This document shows, piece by piece, positions 44,764-53,324 of a DNA stretch of 64,000 nucleotides. Positions within the stretch are counted from its first letter, which is position 1. Every line of letters begins with the position of its first letter. The notes under the pieces were generated by a model. That model was not told where the DNA came from, did no database searches, and saw only the letters and a program-made list of their open reading frames with translations. The stretch covers positions 124,001-188,000 of the forward strand of contig NZ_FYDX01000010.1 of NCBI RefSeq assembly GCF_900187455.1, written 5' to 3'. A program made the position numbers and the translations under genes. This DNA comes from Pseudomonas sp. Irchel 3E13 (lineage in GTDB: Bacteria; Pseudomonadota; Gammaproteobacteria; Pseudomonadales; Pseudomonadaceae).

Positions 44764-46212
44764 ATGTTGCAGGTGCCTTTACTGATAGGCGGGCGGTCGT
44801 GCCCCGCCAGTGATGGACGGACGTTCGAGCGGCGCAATCCGGTAACCGGCGAGCTGGTGTCGCAGGTCGCTGCCGCCACCCTCGAGGATGCCGACGCCGC
44901 GGTCGCCGCTGCCCACGCTGCATTCCCGGCCTGGGCGCAACTGGCGCCCAACGAACGGCGCAGCCGCCTGCTGGCGGCGGCCGACGCCTTGCAGGCCCGC
45001 ACCGCCGAATTCATCACCGCCGCCGGCGAGACCGGGGCCATGGCCAACTGGTACGGCTTCAACGTCAAGCTGGCCGCCGGCATGCTGCGCGAAGCCGCGT
45101 CCATGACCACCCAGATCACCGGCGAGGTGATCCCCTCCGATGTGCCCGGCAGTTTCGCCATGGCCGTGCGCGCCCCGTGTGGCGTGGTGCTGGGCATTGC
45201 GCCGTGGAACGCGCCGGTGATTCTCGCCACCCGCGCCATCGCCATGCCGCTGGCCTGCGGCAATACCGTGGTGCTCAAGGCGTCGGAACTCAGCCCCGCC
45301 GTACACCGGCTGATCGGCCAGGTGCTGCAGGATGCCGGCCTTGGCGATGGCGTGGTCAACGTCATCAGCAACGCCCCGGCTGACGCGCCGGCGATTGTCG
45401 AACGGCTGATCGCCAACCCCGCCGTGCGCCGGGTCAATTTCACCGGCTCGACCCATGTCGGGCGTATCGTCGGCGAACTGGCGGCGCGGCACCTGAAGCC
45501 GGCGCTGCTGGAACTGGGCGGCAAGGCACCGTTCCTGGTGCTGGACGACGCCGACCTGGACGCCGCCGTCGAGGCCGCGGCCTTCGGCGCCTACTTCAAC
45601 CAGGGGCAGATCTGCATGTCCACCGAGCGCCTGGTGCTGGACAACCGTATCGCCGACGCCTTCGTCGACAAGCTCGCGGCCAAGGTCGCGGGGTTGCCGG
45701 CCGGTGATCCGAAAGACCCGACCTCGGTGCTCGGTTCACTGGTGGACAGCGGCGCCGGCGAGCGGATCAAAGCGCTGATCGATGACGCTGTGCAGAAGGG
45801 CGCGCGGCTGGTCTGCGGCGGCCAACTGGACGGCAGCATCCTGCAGCCGACCCTGCTCGACAACGTTGACGCGAGCATGCGCCTGTACCGCGAAGAGTCC
45901 TTCGGGCCGGTGGCGGTGGTGCTGCGCGGCGACGGCGACGAAGCCCTGCTGGCCCTGGCCAATGATTCGGAATTCGGCCTCTCGGCGGCGATCTTCAGCC
46001 GCGACACCTCGCGGGCGCTGGTCCTGGCCCAGCGCGTCGAATCGGGCATCTGCCATATCAACGGGCCGACCGTGCACGACGAGGCGCAGATGCCGTTCGG
46101 CGGCGTGAAATCCAGCGGCTACGGCAGCTTCGGCAGCCGCACGGCCATCGACCAGTTCACCCAACTGCGCTGGATCACCTTGCAGCATGGCCCGCGGCAC
46201 TACCCGATCTGA
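44764..46212 (+). CDS. vdh: Vanillin dehydrogenase
   Basis: NAD-dependent oxidation of vanillin to vanillate (and related benzaldehydes to acids). The 482-residue aldehyde dehydrogenase shows GIAPWNAPVILATRA, the cofactor motif FTGSTHVGR, the catalytic Glu in LELGGKAP, and the catalytic Cys in NQGQICMSTER (about residue 280). The N-terminus LQVPLLIGGRSCPASDGR is that of Pseudomonas Vdh. The ATG at 44764 is preferred because AGAGGA is seven bases upstream; an in-frame ATG at 44758 is too close. Located between ech and fcs. Confidence 0.95.
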   Translation: MLQVPLLIGGRSCPASDGRTFERRNPVTGELVSQVAAATLEDADAAVAAAHAAFPAWAQLAPNERRSRLLAAADALQARTAEFITAAGETGAMANWYGFNVKLAAGMLREAASMTTQITGEVIPSDVPGSFAMAVRAPCGVVLGIAPWNAPVILATRAIAMPLACGNTVVLKASELSPAVHRLIGQVLQDAGLGDGVVNVISNAPADAPAIVERLIANPAVRRVNFTGSTHVGRIVGELAARHLKPALLELGGKAPFLVLDDADLDAAVEAAAFGAYFNQGQICMSTERLVLDNRIADAFVDKLAAKVAGLPAGDPKDPTSVLGSLVDSGAGERIKALIDDAVQKGARLVCGGQLDGSILQPTLLDNVDASMRLYREESFGPVAVVLRGDGDEALLALANDSEFGLSAAIFSRDTSRALVLAQRVESGICHINGPTVHDEAQMPFGGVKSSGYGSFGSRTAIDQFTQLRWITLQHGPRHYPI

Positions 46213-46227
46213 CACGTCGAGCAACAC

Positions 46228-46254
46228 CCGCCGCCTGGCGCATCCGGGCGGCGG
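46228..46254 (+). other. Intercistronic hairpin between vdh and fcs
   Basis: CCGCCGCC pairs with GGCGGCGG around an 11-base loop, 16 bp after the vdh stop and before the A-rich leader of fcs. No T run follows. Confidence 0.4.
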
Positions 46255-46287
46255 CACGACAGACAACAAGAACAAGGAGCAACCTGC

Positions 46288-48171
46288 GTGAATTCCGAAG
46301 CCAGCCCACGGACGAACGCCCGTGCCGAAATGCCGCGCTACCGGCAGGTGTCCATCGGTCATCCCGAAGTGGCGGTGAGCGAGGTGGACGGCGTCCTGCG
46401 CATGCGTGCCATCGAACCCCTCGCGCCGCTCCCCGCGCGCCTGCTTGACCGCCTGCTGCACTGGGCCGAGGTGCGTCCGCAACAGACCTTTATCGCTGCC
46501 CGCCAGGGCGACGGCGCCTGGCGCGAGATCAGCTACGCCGAGATGCTCGGGCAGGTGCGGGCGATCGCCGCCGGCTTGCTGGACTTCGGCTTGTCCGCCG
46601 AGCGGCCGCTGGCGATTCTCTCGGGCAACGATATCGAGCACCTGCAGATTGCCCTCGGCGCCATGTACGCCGGCATTCCGTATTGCCCGGTGTCGCCGGC
46701 CTACGCCTTGCTGTCCCAGGATTTCGCCAAGCTGCGGCATGTCTGCGACGTGCTGACGCCGGGCCTGGTGTTCGTCACCGACAGCCAACCGTTCCAGCGC
46801 GCCATCGACGCAGTGCTGGACGAATCCGTCGCAGTGATCAGCGTGCGCGGCACGGTGCCAGGCCGGCGTACGGTGGATTTCGCCAGCCTGCTGCAAAGCG
46901 GCGACCTGACCAAAGCCGATGCCGCCTTCGCCGCCACCGGCCCCGACACCATCGCCAAATTCCTCTTCACCTCCGGCTCGACCAAACTGCCGAAGGCGGT
47001 GATCACCACCCAGCGCATGCTCTGCGCCAACCAGCAGATGCTGTTGCAGACCTTCCCGGTGTTCGCCGAGGAGCCGCCGGTGCTGGTGGACTGGCTGCCG
47101 TGGAACCACACCTTCGGTGGCAGCCACAACCTCGGCATCGTCCTGTACAACGGCGGCAGCTTCTACCTCGACGGCGGCAAGCCGACGCCCCAGGGCTTCG
47201 CCGAAACCCTGCGCAACTTGCGCGAGATTTCCCCCACGGCCTACCTCACCGTGCCCAAGGGCTGGGAGGAACTGGTCAAGGCGCTGGAGCAGGACCGCGA
47301 GTTGCGCGACTGTTTCTTCGCCCGCATGAAGCTGTTCTTCTTCGCCGCCGCGGGCCTGTCGCAAAGTGTCTGGGACCGCCTCGACCGGGTCGCCGAAGCG
47401 CATTGCGGCGAACGCATCCGCATGATGGCCGGCCTCGGCATGACCGAAGCCTCGCCGTCCTGCACCTTCACCACCGGGCCGCTGTCCATGGCCGGCTACA
47501 TCGGCCTGCCGGCGCCGGGTTGCGAAGTGAAGCTGGTGCCGGTGGGCGACAAACTGGAAGGGCGTTTCCGCGGCCCGCACATCATGCCCGGCTACTGGCG
47601 CGCGGCGCAGCAGACTGCCGAGGTGTTCGACGAGGAAGGTTTCTATTGCTCGGGCGACGCCCTGAAGCTCGCCGACCCACGGCAGAGCCAGCTTGGTCTG
47701 ATGTTCGACGGGCGCATTGCCGAAGACTTCAAGCTGTCTTCCGGGGTCTTCGTCAGCGTCGGTCCGCTGCGCAACCGCGCGGTGCTGGAAGGCTCGCCTT
47801 ATGTGCAAGACATCGTGGTCGCCGCGCCGGACCGTGAATGCCTGGGCATTCTGGTGTTTGCGCGGTTGCCGGAGTGTCGGCAACTGGCCGGGTTGGGGGA
47901 GGGCGCGAGTGACGCCGAGGTGCTCGGCAGCGCGGCGGTGCGCACCTGGTTCGCCGGCTGGCTGGAGCGGCTGAACCGCGACGCCCAAGGCAACGCCAGC
48001 CGCATCGAATGGCTGGCGCTGATGGAAGAAGCACCGTCGATCGACCTCGGCGAAATCACCGACAAGGGCTCGATCAACCAGCGCGCCGTGTTGCAGCGCC
48101 GTGCGGCGCGGGTCGAGGCGCTGTACCGCGGCGAGGACGCGAGCATGCTTCGCGCCCAGGTGCGGCCATGA
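46288..48171 (+). CDS. fcs: Feruloyl-CoA synthetase
   Basis: Activates ferulate (and coumarate, caffeate) with ATP and CoA, the entry step of the pathway. The 627-residue ANL-family enzyme has the AMP-binding P-loop FTSGSTKLPKAVITT near residue 230, the GLGMTEASPSC A5 motif near 395 and YCSGDALKLADP in the hinge region. It is longer than usual acyl-CoA ligases, matching Fcs proteins. It starts with GTG behind AAGGAG; AACAAGAACAAGG overlaps that ribosome-binding site and fits the Crc/Hfq target pattern. The stop overlaps the thiolase start (ATGA). Confidence 0.94.
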   Translation: MNSEASPRTNARAEMPRYRQVSIGHPEVAVSEVDGVLRMRAIEPLAPLPARLLDRLLHWAEVRPQQTFIAARQGDGAWREISYAEMLGQVRAIAAGLLDFGLSAERPLAILSGNDIEHLQIALGAMYAGIPYCPVSPAYALLSQDFAKLRHVCDVLTPGLVFVTDSQPFQRAIDAVLDESVAVISVRGTVPGRRTVDFASLLQSGDLTKADAAFAATGPDTIAKFLFTSGSTKLPKAVITTQRMLCANQQMLLQTFPVFAEEPPVLVDWLPWNHTFGGSHNLGIVLYNGGSFYLDGGKPTPQGFAETLRNLREISPTAYLTVPKGWEELVKALEQDRELRDCFFARMKLFFFAAAGLSQSVWDRLDRVAEAHCGERIRMMAGLGMTEASPSCTFTTGPLSMAGYIGLPAPGCEVKLVPVGDKLEGRFRGPHIMPGYWRAAQQTAEVFDEEGFYCSGDALKLADPRQSQLGLMFDGRIAEDFKLSSGVFVSVGPLRNRAVLEGSPYVQDIVVAAPDRECLGILVFARLPECRQLAGLGEGASDAEVLGSAAVRTWFAGWLERLNRDAQGNASRIEWLALMEEAPSIDLGEITDKGSINQRAVLQRRAARVEALYRGEDASMLRAQVRP

Positions 48172-49409
48172 GCGGCGGCGGGCTGTGCAGCCGCTTCGAG
48201 GACGCGGCGATTGTCGAGATCGTGCGCACGCCGTGGACCGATCTTGGCGGCGCGCTGGCGCAGGTGTCGCCCATCGACCTCGGCATCAAGGCCGGGCGTG
48301 AAGTGCTGGCCCGCGCCGGGGTCGATCCGGCCACGGTGGACAGCGTGCTCGGCGGCAGCATGGCCCAGGCCAGCTTCGACGCCTACATGCTGCCGCGGCA
48401 TATCGGCCTGTACAGCGGCGTGCCGCAAAGCGTACCGGCGCTGGCCGTGCAACGTATCTGCGGCACCGGCCTGGAACTGCTGCGCCAGGCCGGCGAGCAA
48501 TTGCACAGTGGCGTGGAGCAGGTGCTGTGCGTGGGCGCCGAATCCATGTCGCGCAATCCGATTGCCGCCTACGAGCACCGCGGCGGTTTCCGTCTCGGCG
48601 CGCCCGTGGGCTTCAAGGATTTTCTCTGGGAAGCGCTATACGACCCGGCGGCCGGGGTGGACATGATCGGCACCGCGGAAAACCTCGCCCGCGAGTACGG
48701 CCTGAGCCGCGACGTCGTGGATGCCTGGGCCCTGCGCAGCCATCAGCGCGCCCTGGAAGCCCAGGCGGCGGGCTGGTTCGACGAGGAAATCGTCAGCGTC
48801 CGCAGCGAAACCTTCGAAGCCGAAGAGTGCCTGCCGCGCAGCATCGAGCTGCCTCGCGGTGTCAGCGTGGTGGATCGCGACAGCCATCCACGGCCCACCG
48901 ACAGCGCCGCCCTGGCTCGCCTTCGCGCAGTACACAGCGGTGGCGTGCAGACCGCCGGCAACAGTTGCGCGGTGGTGGACGGCGCGGCGGCGGCGCTGGT
49001 CTGTCGTTATTCCGCCTGTTCCACACTACCGCTGGCACGGCTGCTGATGGTCACGGCGGTGGGGGTTGCGCCGGGCACCATGGGCATCGGCCCGGCGCCG
49101 GCGATTCGCCTGCTGCTGGAGCGCAGCGGTTTGCGCCTGGAGCAGATCGACCGCTTCGAAATCAACGAGGCCCAGGCCGCCCAGGTGCTGGCCGTGGTTC
49201 AGGCGCTGGAGCTGGACCCGCAGCGGCTGAACGTGCACGGCGGCTCCATCGCCCTCGGCCATCCGCTGGCAGCCACCGGCCTGCGCCTGGTGCAGACCCT
49301 GGCCCGGCAACTGCGCCGCGACAACCTGCGCTATGGCATCGCTGCCGCCTGTATCGGCGGCGGGCAGGGCATGGCGCTGCTGATCGAAAACCCGCACTTC
49401 AAAGGATGA
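48168..49409 (+). CDS. Thiolase (beta-ketothiolase, ferulate operon)
   Basis: A 413-residue thiolase that would cleave a beta-ketoacyl-CoA to acetyl-CoA. All active-site elements are present: the nucleophilic Cys in VQRICGTGLELL (about residue 98), HGGSIALGHPLAATG with the catalytic His, and the second Cys in AACIGGGQGMALL. In P. putida and strain HR199 an equivalent gene named aat follows fcs. It is dispensable for the ech route and may serve beta-oxidation of related phenylpropanoids. It overlaps both neighbours by 4 bp, indicating coupling. Confidence 0.9.
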   Translation: MSGGGLCSRFEDAAIVEIVRTPWTDLGGALAQVSPIDLGIKAGREVLARAGVDPATVDSVLGGSMAQASFDAYMLPRHIGLYSGVPQSVPALAVQRICGTGLELLRQAGEQLHSGVEQVLCVGAESMSRNPIAAYEHRGGFRLGAPVGFKDFLWEALYDPAAGVDMIGTAENLAREYGLSRDVVDAWALRSHQRALEAQAAGWFDEEIVSVRSETFEAEECLPRSIELPRGVSVVDRDSHPRPTDSAALARLRAVHSGGVQTAGNSCAVVDGAAAALVCRYSACSTLPLARLLMVTAVGVAPGTMGIGPAPAIRLLLERSGLRLEQIDRFEINEAQAAQVLAVVQALELDPQRLNVHGGSIALGHPLAATGLRLVQTLARQLRRDNLRYGIAAACIGGGQGMALLIENPHFKG

Positions 49410-51172
49410 GGTCACGCATCGCCTACAAGGCGCCGTTGGGCGATATGCAATTCGTGCTGCAACACTGGCTGCGGGTCGAGCAAGACTGGCAGGCGCTGCC
49501 GGCCTACGCCGAGGTCGATCTGGAACTGGCGATGCAGGTGCTGGAAGAAGCCGCGCGTTTTACCGGCGAAGTGCTGGCGCCGTTGAACGGGCCGGGTGAT
49601 CGCCAGGGCTGCCGCTTCAGCGACGGTGAAGTGCACACGCCCGAGGGCTTCGCCGCCGCGTATCGTGCCTACGTCGACGGCGGCTGGCCGGCGCTGGCCT
49701 GCGATCCGCAGTTGGACGGTCAAGGCCTGCCGCAGGTGCTCGATGCGGCCCTGCAGGAAATGCTCTACGCCAGCAACCACGCCTGGGCCATGTACACCGG
49801 CATCGCCCACGGCGCTTACCTGTGCCTCAAGACCCACGCCTCGGCGGCGCTTCAGCAGCGTTACCTGCCGGGCATCATCAGGGGCGAAATGCTGCCGACC
49901 ATGTGCCTGACCGAGCCCCAGGCTGGCAGCGATATCGGCCTGCTGCGCAGCCGCGCCGAGCCCCTGGCCGATGGCAGCTACAGCGTCAGCGGCAACAAGC
50001 TGTTCATCTCCGGCGGCGAACACGACCTGACCCACGACATCCTGCATCTGGTGCTGGCGCGTTTGCCGGATGCACCGCAAGGCAGTCGCGGGCTGTCCTT
50101 GCTGCTGGTGCCTAAATGGCTCGACGACGGCCAGCGCAACAGCGTTTATTGCGACGGCTTGGAACACAAACTGGGCATTCGCGGCAGCGCCACCTGCGCG
50201 TTGCGTTTCGATCAGGCCAAGGGCTGGCTGGTGGGCGAGGCCCACGGCGGGCTGGCGGCGATGTTCGTGATGATGAATTCGGCGCGGCTGCATGTCGGCC
50301 TGCAAGGGCTCGGGCATGCCGAAGCAGCCTGGCAGAGCGCTCGCGACTATGCCCTGGAGCGCCGGCAGATGCGCGCGCCGCGTCGTCCCGAACAGGTGCC
50401 GGCCGCGGATGCCGATCCGATCCACCTGCACCCGGCGATGCGCCGCATCCTGCTGGAACTGCGGGTGCGCAGCGAAGGCATGCGTGCCCTTGGTTACTGG
50501 GCGGCGCACTGGCTGGATATCGCCAGCGAATCCGCCGACCCGGCGCAGCGCGCCAAGGCCGGGCAACTGGCCGCGTTGCTTACGCCGATCGTCAAAGCCA
50601 GTTTTACCGAACAGGGTTTCAGCCTCGCGAGCAAGGCGCTGCAGGTGTTTGGCGGTTATGGCTACACGGGTGAATTCCCCATTGAGCAGACCTTGCGCGA
50701 CAGCCGCATTGCGATGATCTACGAGGGCAGCAACGAGATTCAGGCCAACGATCTGCTGCTGCGCAAAGTACTGGGCGATGGCGGTGAGGTGTTCGCCGTG
50801 CTGCTGGCTGAGTTGCGTGCTGAGGTCGCGGCGGGGCGGGCGTCCGGTGTGGCGTTTTCCGATGCTTTGGGTGAGGTGTGCGAGCGGCTTGAAACGTTGC
50901 TGCCTGAGGTTCGAGCGTTTAGTGCTGAAGACAGTGAATACCCGTACCGCGCCGCCGGTGATTTTCTCCAGCTCTGCGCCACCAGCCTGCTGGCGTTCGC
51001 CTGGGCGCGCAGTGCCCGCTGCGTGGCGGGGTTGGCGGAGGATGATCCGTTGCGTCGGGAAAAGCTGGAAAGTGCGGGGTTCTGTTTTGATTATCTGTTG
51101 CCGGATTTTGATCGGCAGCTTGCCGGGGTTCGGGCGGCGCGGTTGCCGTTGCCGTTTGTTGGAGGAGAGTGA
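49406..51172 (+). CDS. Acyl-CoA dehydrogenase (ferulate operon)
   Basis: A 588-residue FAD flavoprotein oxidising an acyl-CoA to enoyl-CoA. Family motifs are MCLTEPQAGSDIGLL (FAD and substrate binding), the region FGGYGYTGEFPIEQTLRD, and the catalytic Glu in YEGSNEIQANDLL near 430. It is of the longer FadE/DmdC-like class with a C-terminal helical extension. With Fcs and Ech, it could convert dihydroferuloyl-CoA or similar saturated phenylpropanoyl-CoAs into the Ech substrate. It starts on the ATGA overlap with the thiolase and ends at a large REP palindrome. Confidence 0.9.
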   Translation: MRSRIAYKAPLGDMQFVLQHWLRVEQDWQALPAYAEVDLELAMQVLEEAARFTGEVLAPLNGPGDRQGCRFSDGEVHTPEGFAAAYRAYVDGGWPALACDPQLDGQGLPQVLDAALQEMLYASNHAWAMYTGIAHGAYLCLKTHASAALQQRYLPGIIRGEMLPTMCLTEPQAGSDIGLLRSRAEPLADGSYSVSGNKLFISGGEHDLTHDILHLVLARLPDAPQGSRGLSLLLVPKWLDDGQRNSVYCDGLEHKLGIRGSATCALRFDQAKGWLVGEAHGGLAAMFVMMNSARLHVGLQGLGHAEAAWQSARDYALERRQMRAPRRPEQVPAADADPIHLHPAMRRILLELRVRSEGMRALGYWAAHWLDIASESADPAQRAKAGQLAALLTPIVKASFTEQGFSLASKALQVFGGYGYTGEFPIEQTLRDSRIAMIYEGSNEIQANDLLLRKVLGDGGEVFAVLLAELRAEVAAGRASGVAFSDALGEVCERLETLLPEVRAFSAEDSEYPYRAAGDFLQLCATSLLAFAWARSARCVAGLAEDDPLRREKLESAGFCFDYLLPDFDRQLAGVRAARLPLPFVGGE

Positions 51173-51173
51173 G

Positions 51174-51318
51174 TTTTCAGCGTCCTTGAGATCGAGCACC
51201 GCTTACGCGGCGCATCGCGAGCAAGCTCGCTCCTACACTGTGGTCCAGGCGTTTTGTAGGAGCGAGCTTGCTCGCGATGCGCCGCGGAGGCGGCGCTCGA
51301 TCTTGAGAACGCTGAAAA
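51174..51318. repeat. REP doublet inside a ~145-bp near-perfect palindrome
   Basis: The REP arms (51215-51236 and 51256-51276) are extended outward so that 51174-51236 and 51256-51318 are complementary at about 57 of 63 positions around a 19-bp centre. The outer ends are TTTTCAGCGT and ACGCTGAAAA. It begins one base after the acyl-CoA dehydrogenase stop and may end that transcript. Confidence 0.9.
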
Positions 51319-51461
51319 ACACCCGGCCACCCCCATCCAGCTATCCACAACCCGCATGGCAACCTTGCAGAAATCGGTGAGCTCCCAGCTTCAGGCCCGG
51401 TGCTATAGTCTGCCACCCGGCTTGGCCAAGCTGCCCGAACCCGCATTCCAGAGGAGCGCCT

Positions 51462-52181
51462 GTGAGCACCTTTACCTATACGGTCAGCCCCGATGTCTTT
51501 GACGATCACCCCGACTACCGCCGTGGCGTGGTGGTCTTCCGCAACCTCGACAACACCCTCCCCGACGCCGAGCTGACCGCGCTGTTGCGCGCCACCGAGC
51601 AAGCACTGCGCGAGCGGGTCACTGGCAATCCCGCCGACTACCCGCAGATCGCCGCCTGGCGCGAGGCCTATCGCCGTTTCGGCGCCAAACCCTCGGAGCA
51701 CCGCAGCGCCATCGAAGCCCTCGCGCGCCGGGTACTCAAGCCCGACAACCTGCCGGACATCAACCCGCTGGTGGATATCGGCAACCTGTTGTCCCTGCGC
51801 TATGTGCTGCCCGCTGGCGTGCACCCGATCGGCCCGCAATCGAAGGCGATCGAACTGCGCAAGACCGTGGCCGCCGACCGCTTTCTGGTGGACGCCGCCG
51901 CCGAGCCGGAAACCATCGCGCCCGGCGAAATCGTCCTGGCCGCCGGCACGCGGGTGCTGACCCGGCGCTGGACCTGGCGCCAGGCCGCCGATACCCGCAC
52001 CCTGGCCGATACCCGCTGCGTGTTCTTCGATATCGACGGCCTGCCGCCGACCACCGCCGAGGACGTGCGTTCGGCCATGGCCGACCTGGTCGAACTGGTG
52101 GCGCGCTACTGCGGTGGCGAGTGTGTCGGCCACGCCGTGCTGCACGCCGGACAGCCGACCCTGACCCTCAGCCTCGACTGA
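51462..52181 (+). CDS. B3/B4 tRNA-binding-domain protein
   Basis: A 239-residue protein of the stand-alone B3/B4 family, named after the editing domain of the phenylalanyl-tRNA synthetase beta chain. The domain covers about residues 55-215, with the conserved RRFGAKPSEHRSAIEAL, NLPDINPLVDIGNLLSLRY and, later, FFDIDGLPP. Such free-standing domains have been suggested to deacylate mischarged tRNA, but this is unproven. GTG start with GAGGAG upstream. A LysR gene begins 10 bp after its stop, so the two are probably one transcript. Confidence 0.85.
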   Translation: MSTFTYTVSPDVFDDHPDYRRGVVVFRNLDNTLPDAELTALLRATEQALRERVTGNPADYPQIAAWREAYRRFGAKPSEHRSAIEALARRVLKPDNLPDINPLVDIGNLLSLRYVLPAGVHPIGPQSKAIELRKTVAADRFLVDAAAEPETIAPGEIVLAAGTRVLTRRWTWRQAADTRTLADTRCVFFDIDGLPPTTAEDVRSAMADLVELVARYCGGECVGHAVLHAGQPTLTLSLD

Positions 52182-52191
52182 GCCCGTCGAC

Positions 52192-53142
52192 ATGAATCCC
52201 GCCTTCAACAACCTGAGCGTGACCCAGTTGCGCGTGCTGGCGACCCTGCTGGACGTGCGCAACCTCAGTCACGCGGCGACGCGCCTGGGCGCCAGCCAGT
52301 CGGCGCTGAGCCGGCACCTGGCGCAGTTTCGCGAGGCGTTTGGCGATCCGCTGCTGGTGCGCCAGGGGCGTCAGTACATCCTCAGCGAGCGCGGGGTGGA
52401 ACTGCTGGAACCGTTGAAGCAGGTGCTCGAACAGTTACAGGCGCTGGGCACGCCCTCGCGGTTCTCGCCGGCCACTTGCGAACGGCGTTTCGCCATGGCC
52501 GGCTCCGATCACGTTGCCGAGCACATCCTGCCGCAACTGCTCGCCGACCTGGCGCGGGTGGCGCCGAACGTCAGCATCGATTTCCGCCCGTGGGAGGCCA
52601 ACCGTTTCGACTGGCTGGCCAGCGGCAAAGTCGACCTGGCCACCAGCATGATCGAAGACACCCCCGCCGAGTTTCATGGCCGGGTGATCGGCGAGGACGT
52701 CGCCGTGTGCTGCATGCGCAGCGATCATCCGCTCGCGGCGCAGACGCAGTTGAGCCTGGAGCAGTTTCTGGACTGGCCGCATTTGAAGATCAGCACCGGC
52801 GGCGACAAGGACAGCTTCGTCGATGCCTACCTGCGCAAGCACAACCTGCACCGCGACCTGAAACTCACGGTGCCGTATTACTCGGCGGCGCTGGCGGTGA
52901 TCCAGCGCAGCGACATGCTGCTGATGCTGCCCGAGCATATCGCCCGCAAATGGGTCGAGCAGGCCGACGTTTGCTGGCGCCCGCTGGCATTCGTCCGCCA
53001 TCCGTTCCGTTATTGGGTGGTCTGGCACAGCCGCACCCATAGCTCGGCGGAACAGCAGTGGTTCCGCACTTTCGTTTATGAGCATTGCCGTGGCTCGCAG
53101 TTTCTCAGCCCCGGCGAACAACTTCCGGTGTATCCGGCGTGA
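52192..53142 (+). CDS. LysR family transcriptional regulator
   Basis: A 316-residue regulator with an N-terminal helix-turn-helix (about residues 10-68, LSHAATRLGASQSALSRHLA) and a two-lobed periplasmic-binding-type effector domain (about 95-300). It lies 10 bp after the B3/B4 gene and is followed in the same direction by the permease, ThDP enzyme and aminotransferase genes. Its target and inducer are unknown; neighbouring genes suggest an amino acid or 2-oxo acid. Confidence 0.9.
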   Translation: MNPAFNNLSVTQLRVLATLLDVRNLSHAATRLGASQSALSRHLAQFREAFGDPLLVRQGRQYILSERGVELLEPLKQVLEQLQALGTPSRFSPATCERRFAMAGSDHVAEHILPQLLADLARVAPNVSIDFRPWEANRFDWLASGKVDLATSMIEDTPAEFHGRVIGEDVAVCCMRSDHPLAAQTQLSLEQFLDWPHLKISTGGDKDSFVDAYLRKHNLHRDLKLTVPYYSAALAVIQRSDMLLMLPEHIARKWVEQADVCWRPLAFVRHPFRYWVVWHSRTHSSAEQQWFRTFVYEHCRGSQFLSPGEQLPVYPA

Positions 53143-53324
53143 ACAATCCGGCATTCGCATAGTTGCCATTCACTCTGGCTGGATGTTCATTTCCAGCATT
53201 GCTGATAACGTGAATGCCATCGAAGTAACCAAGCAACTTCGAGCACAAAAACACAACATCAACTTTTAACTTCACCTGCCGAACTATCGTCGGGCGCCGG
53301 GTCGTGCCGTGTCCGAAAAACAAT

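Noticed and set aside
45736..47988. 750-codon minus-strand frame
   Set aside because: Shadow of vdh and fcs; low-complexity His/Gly/Gln-rich translation.
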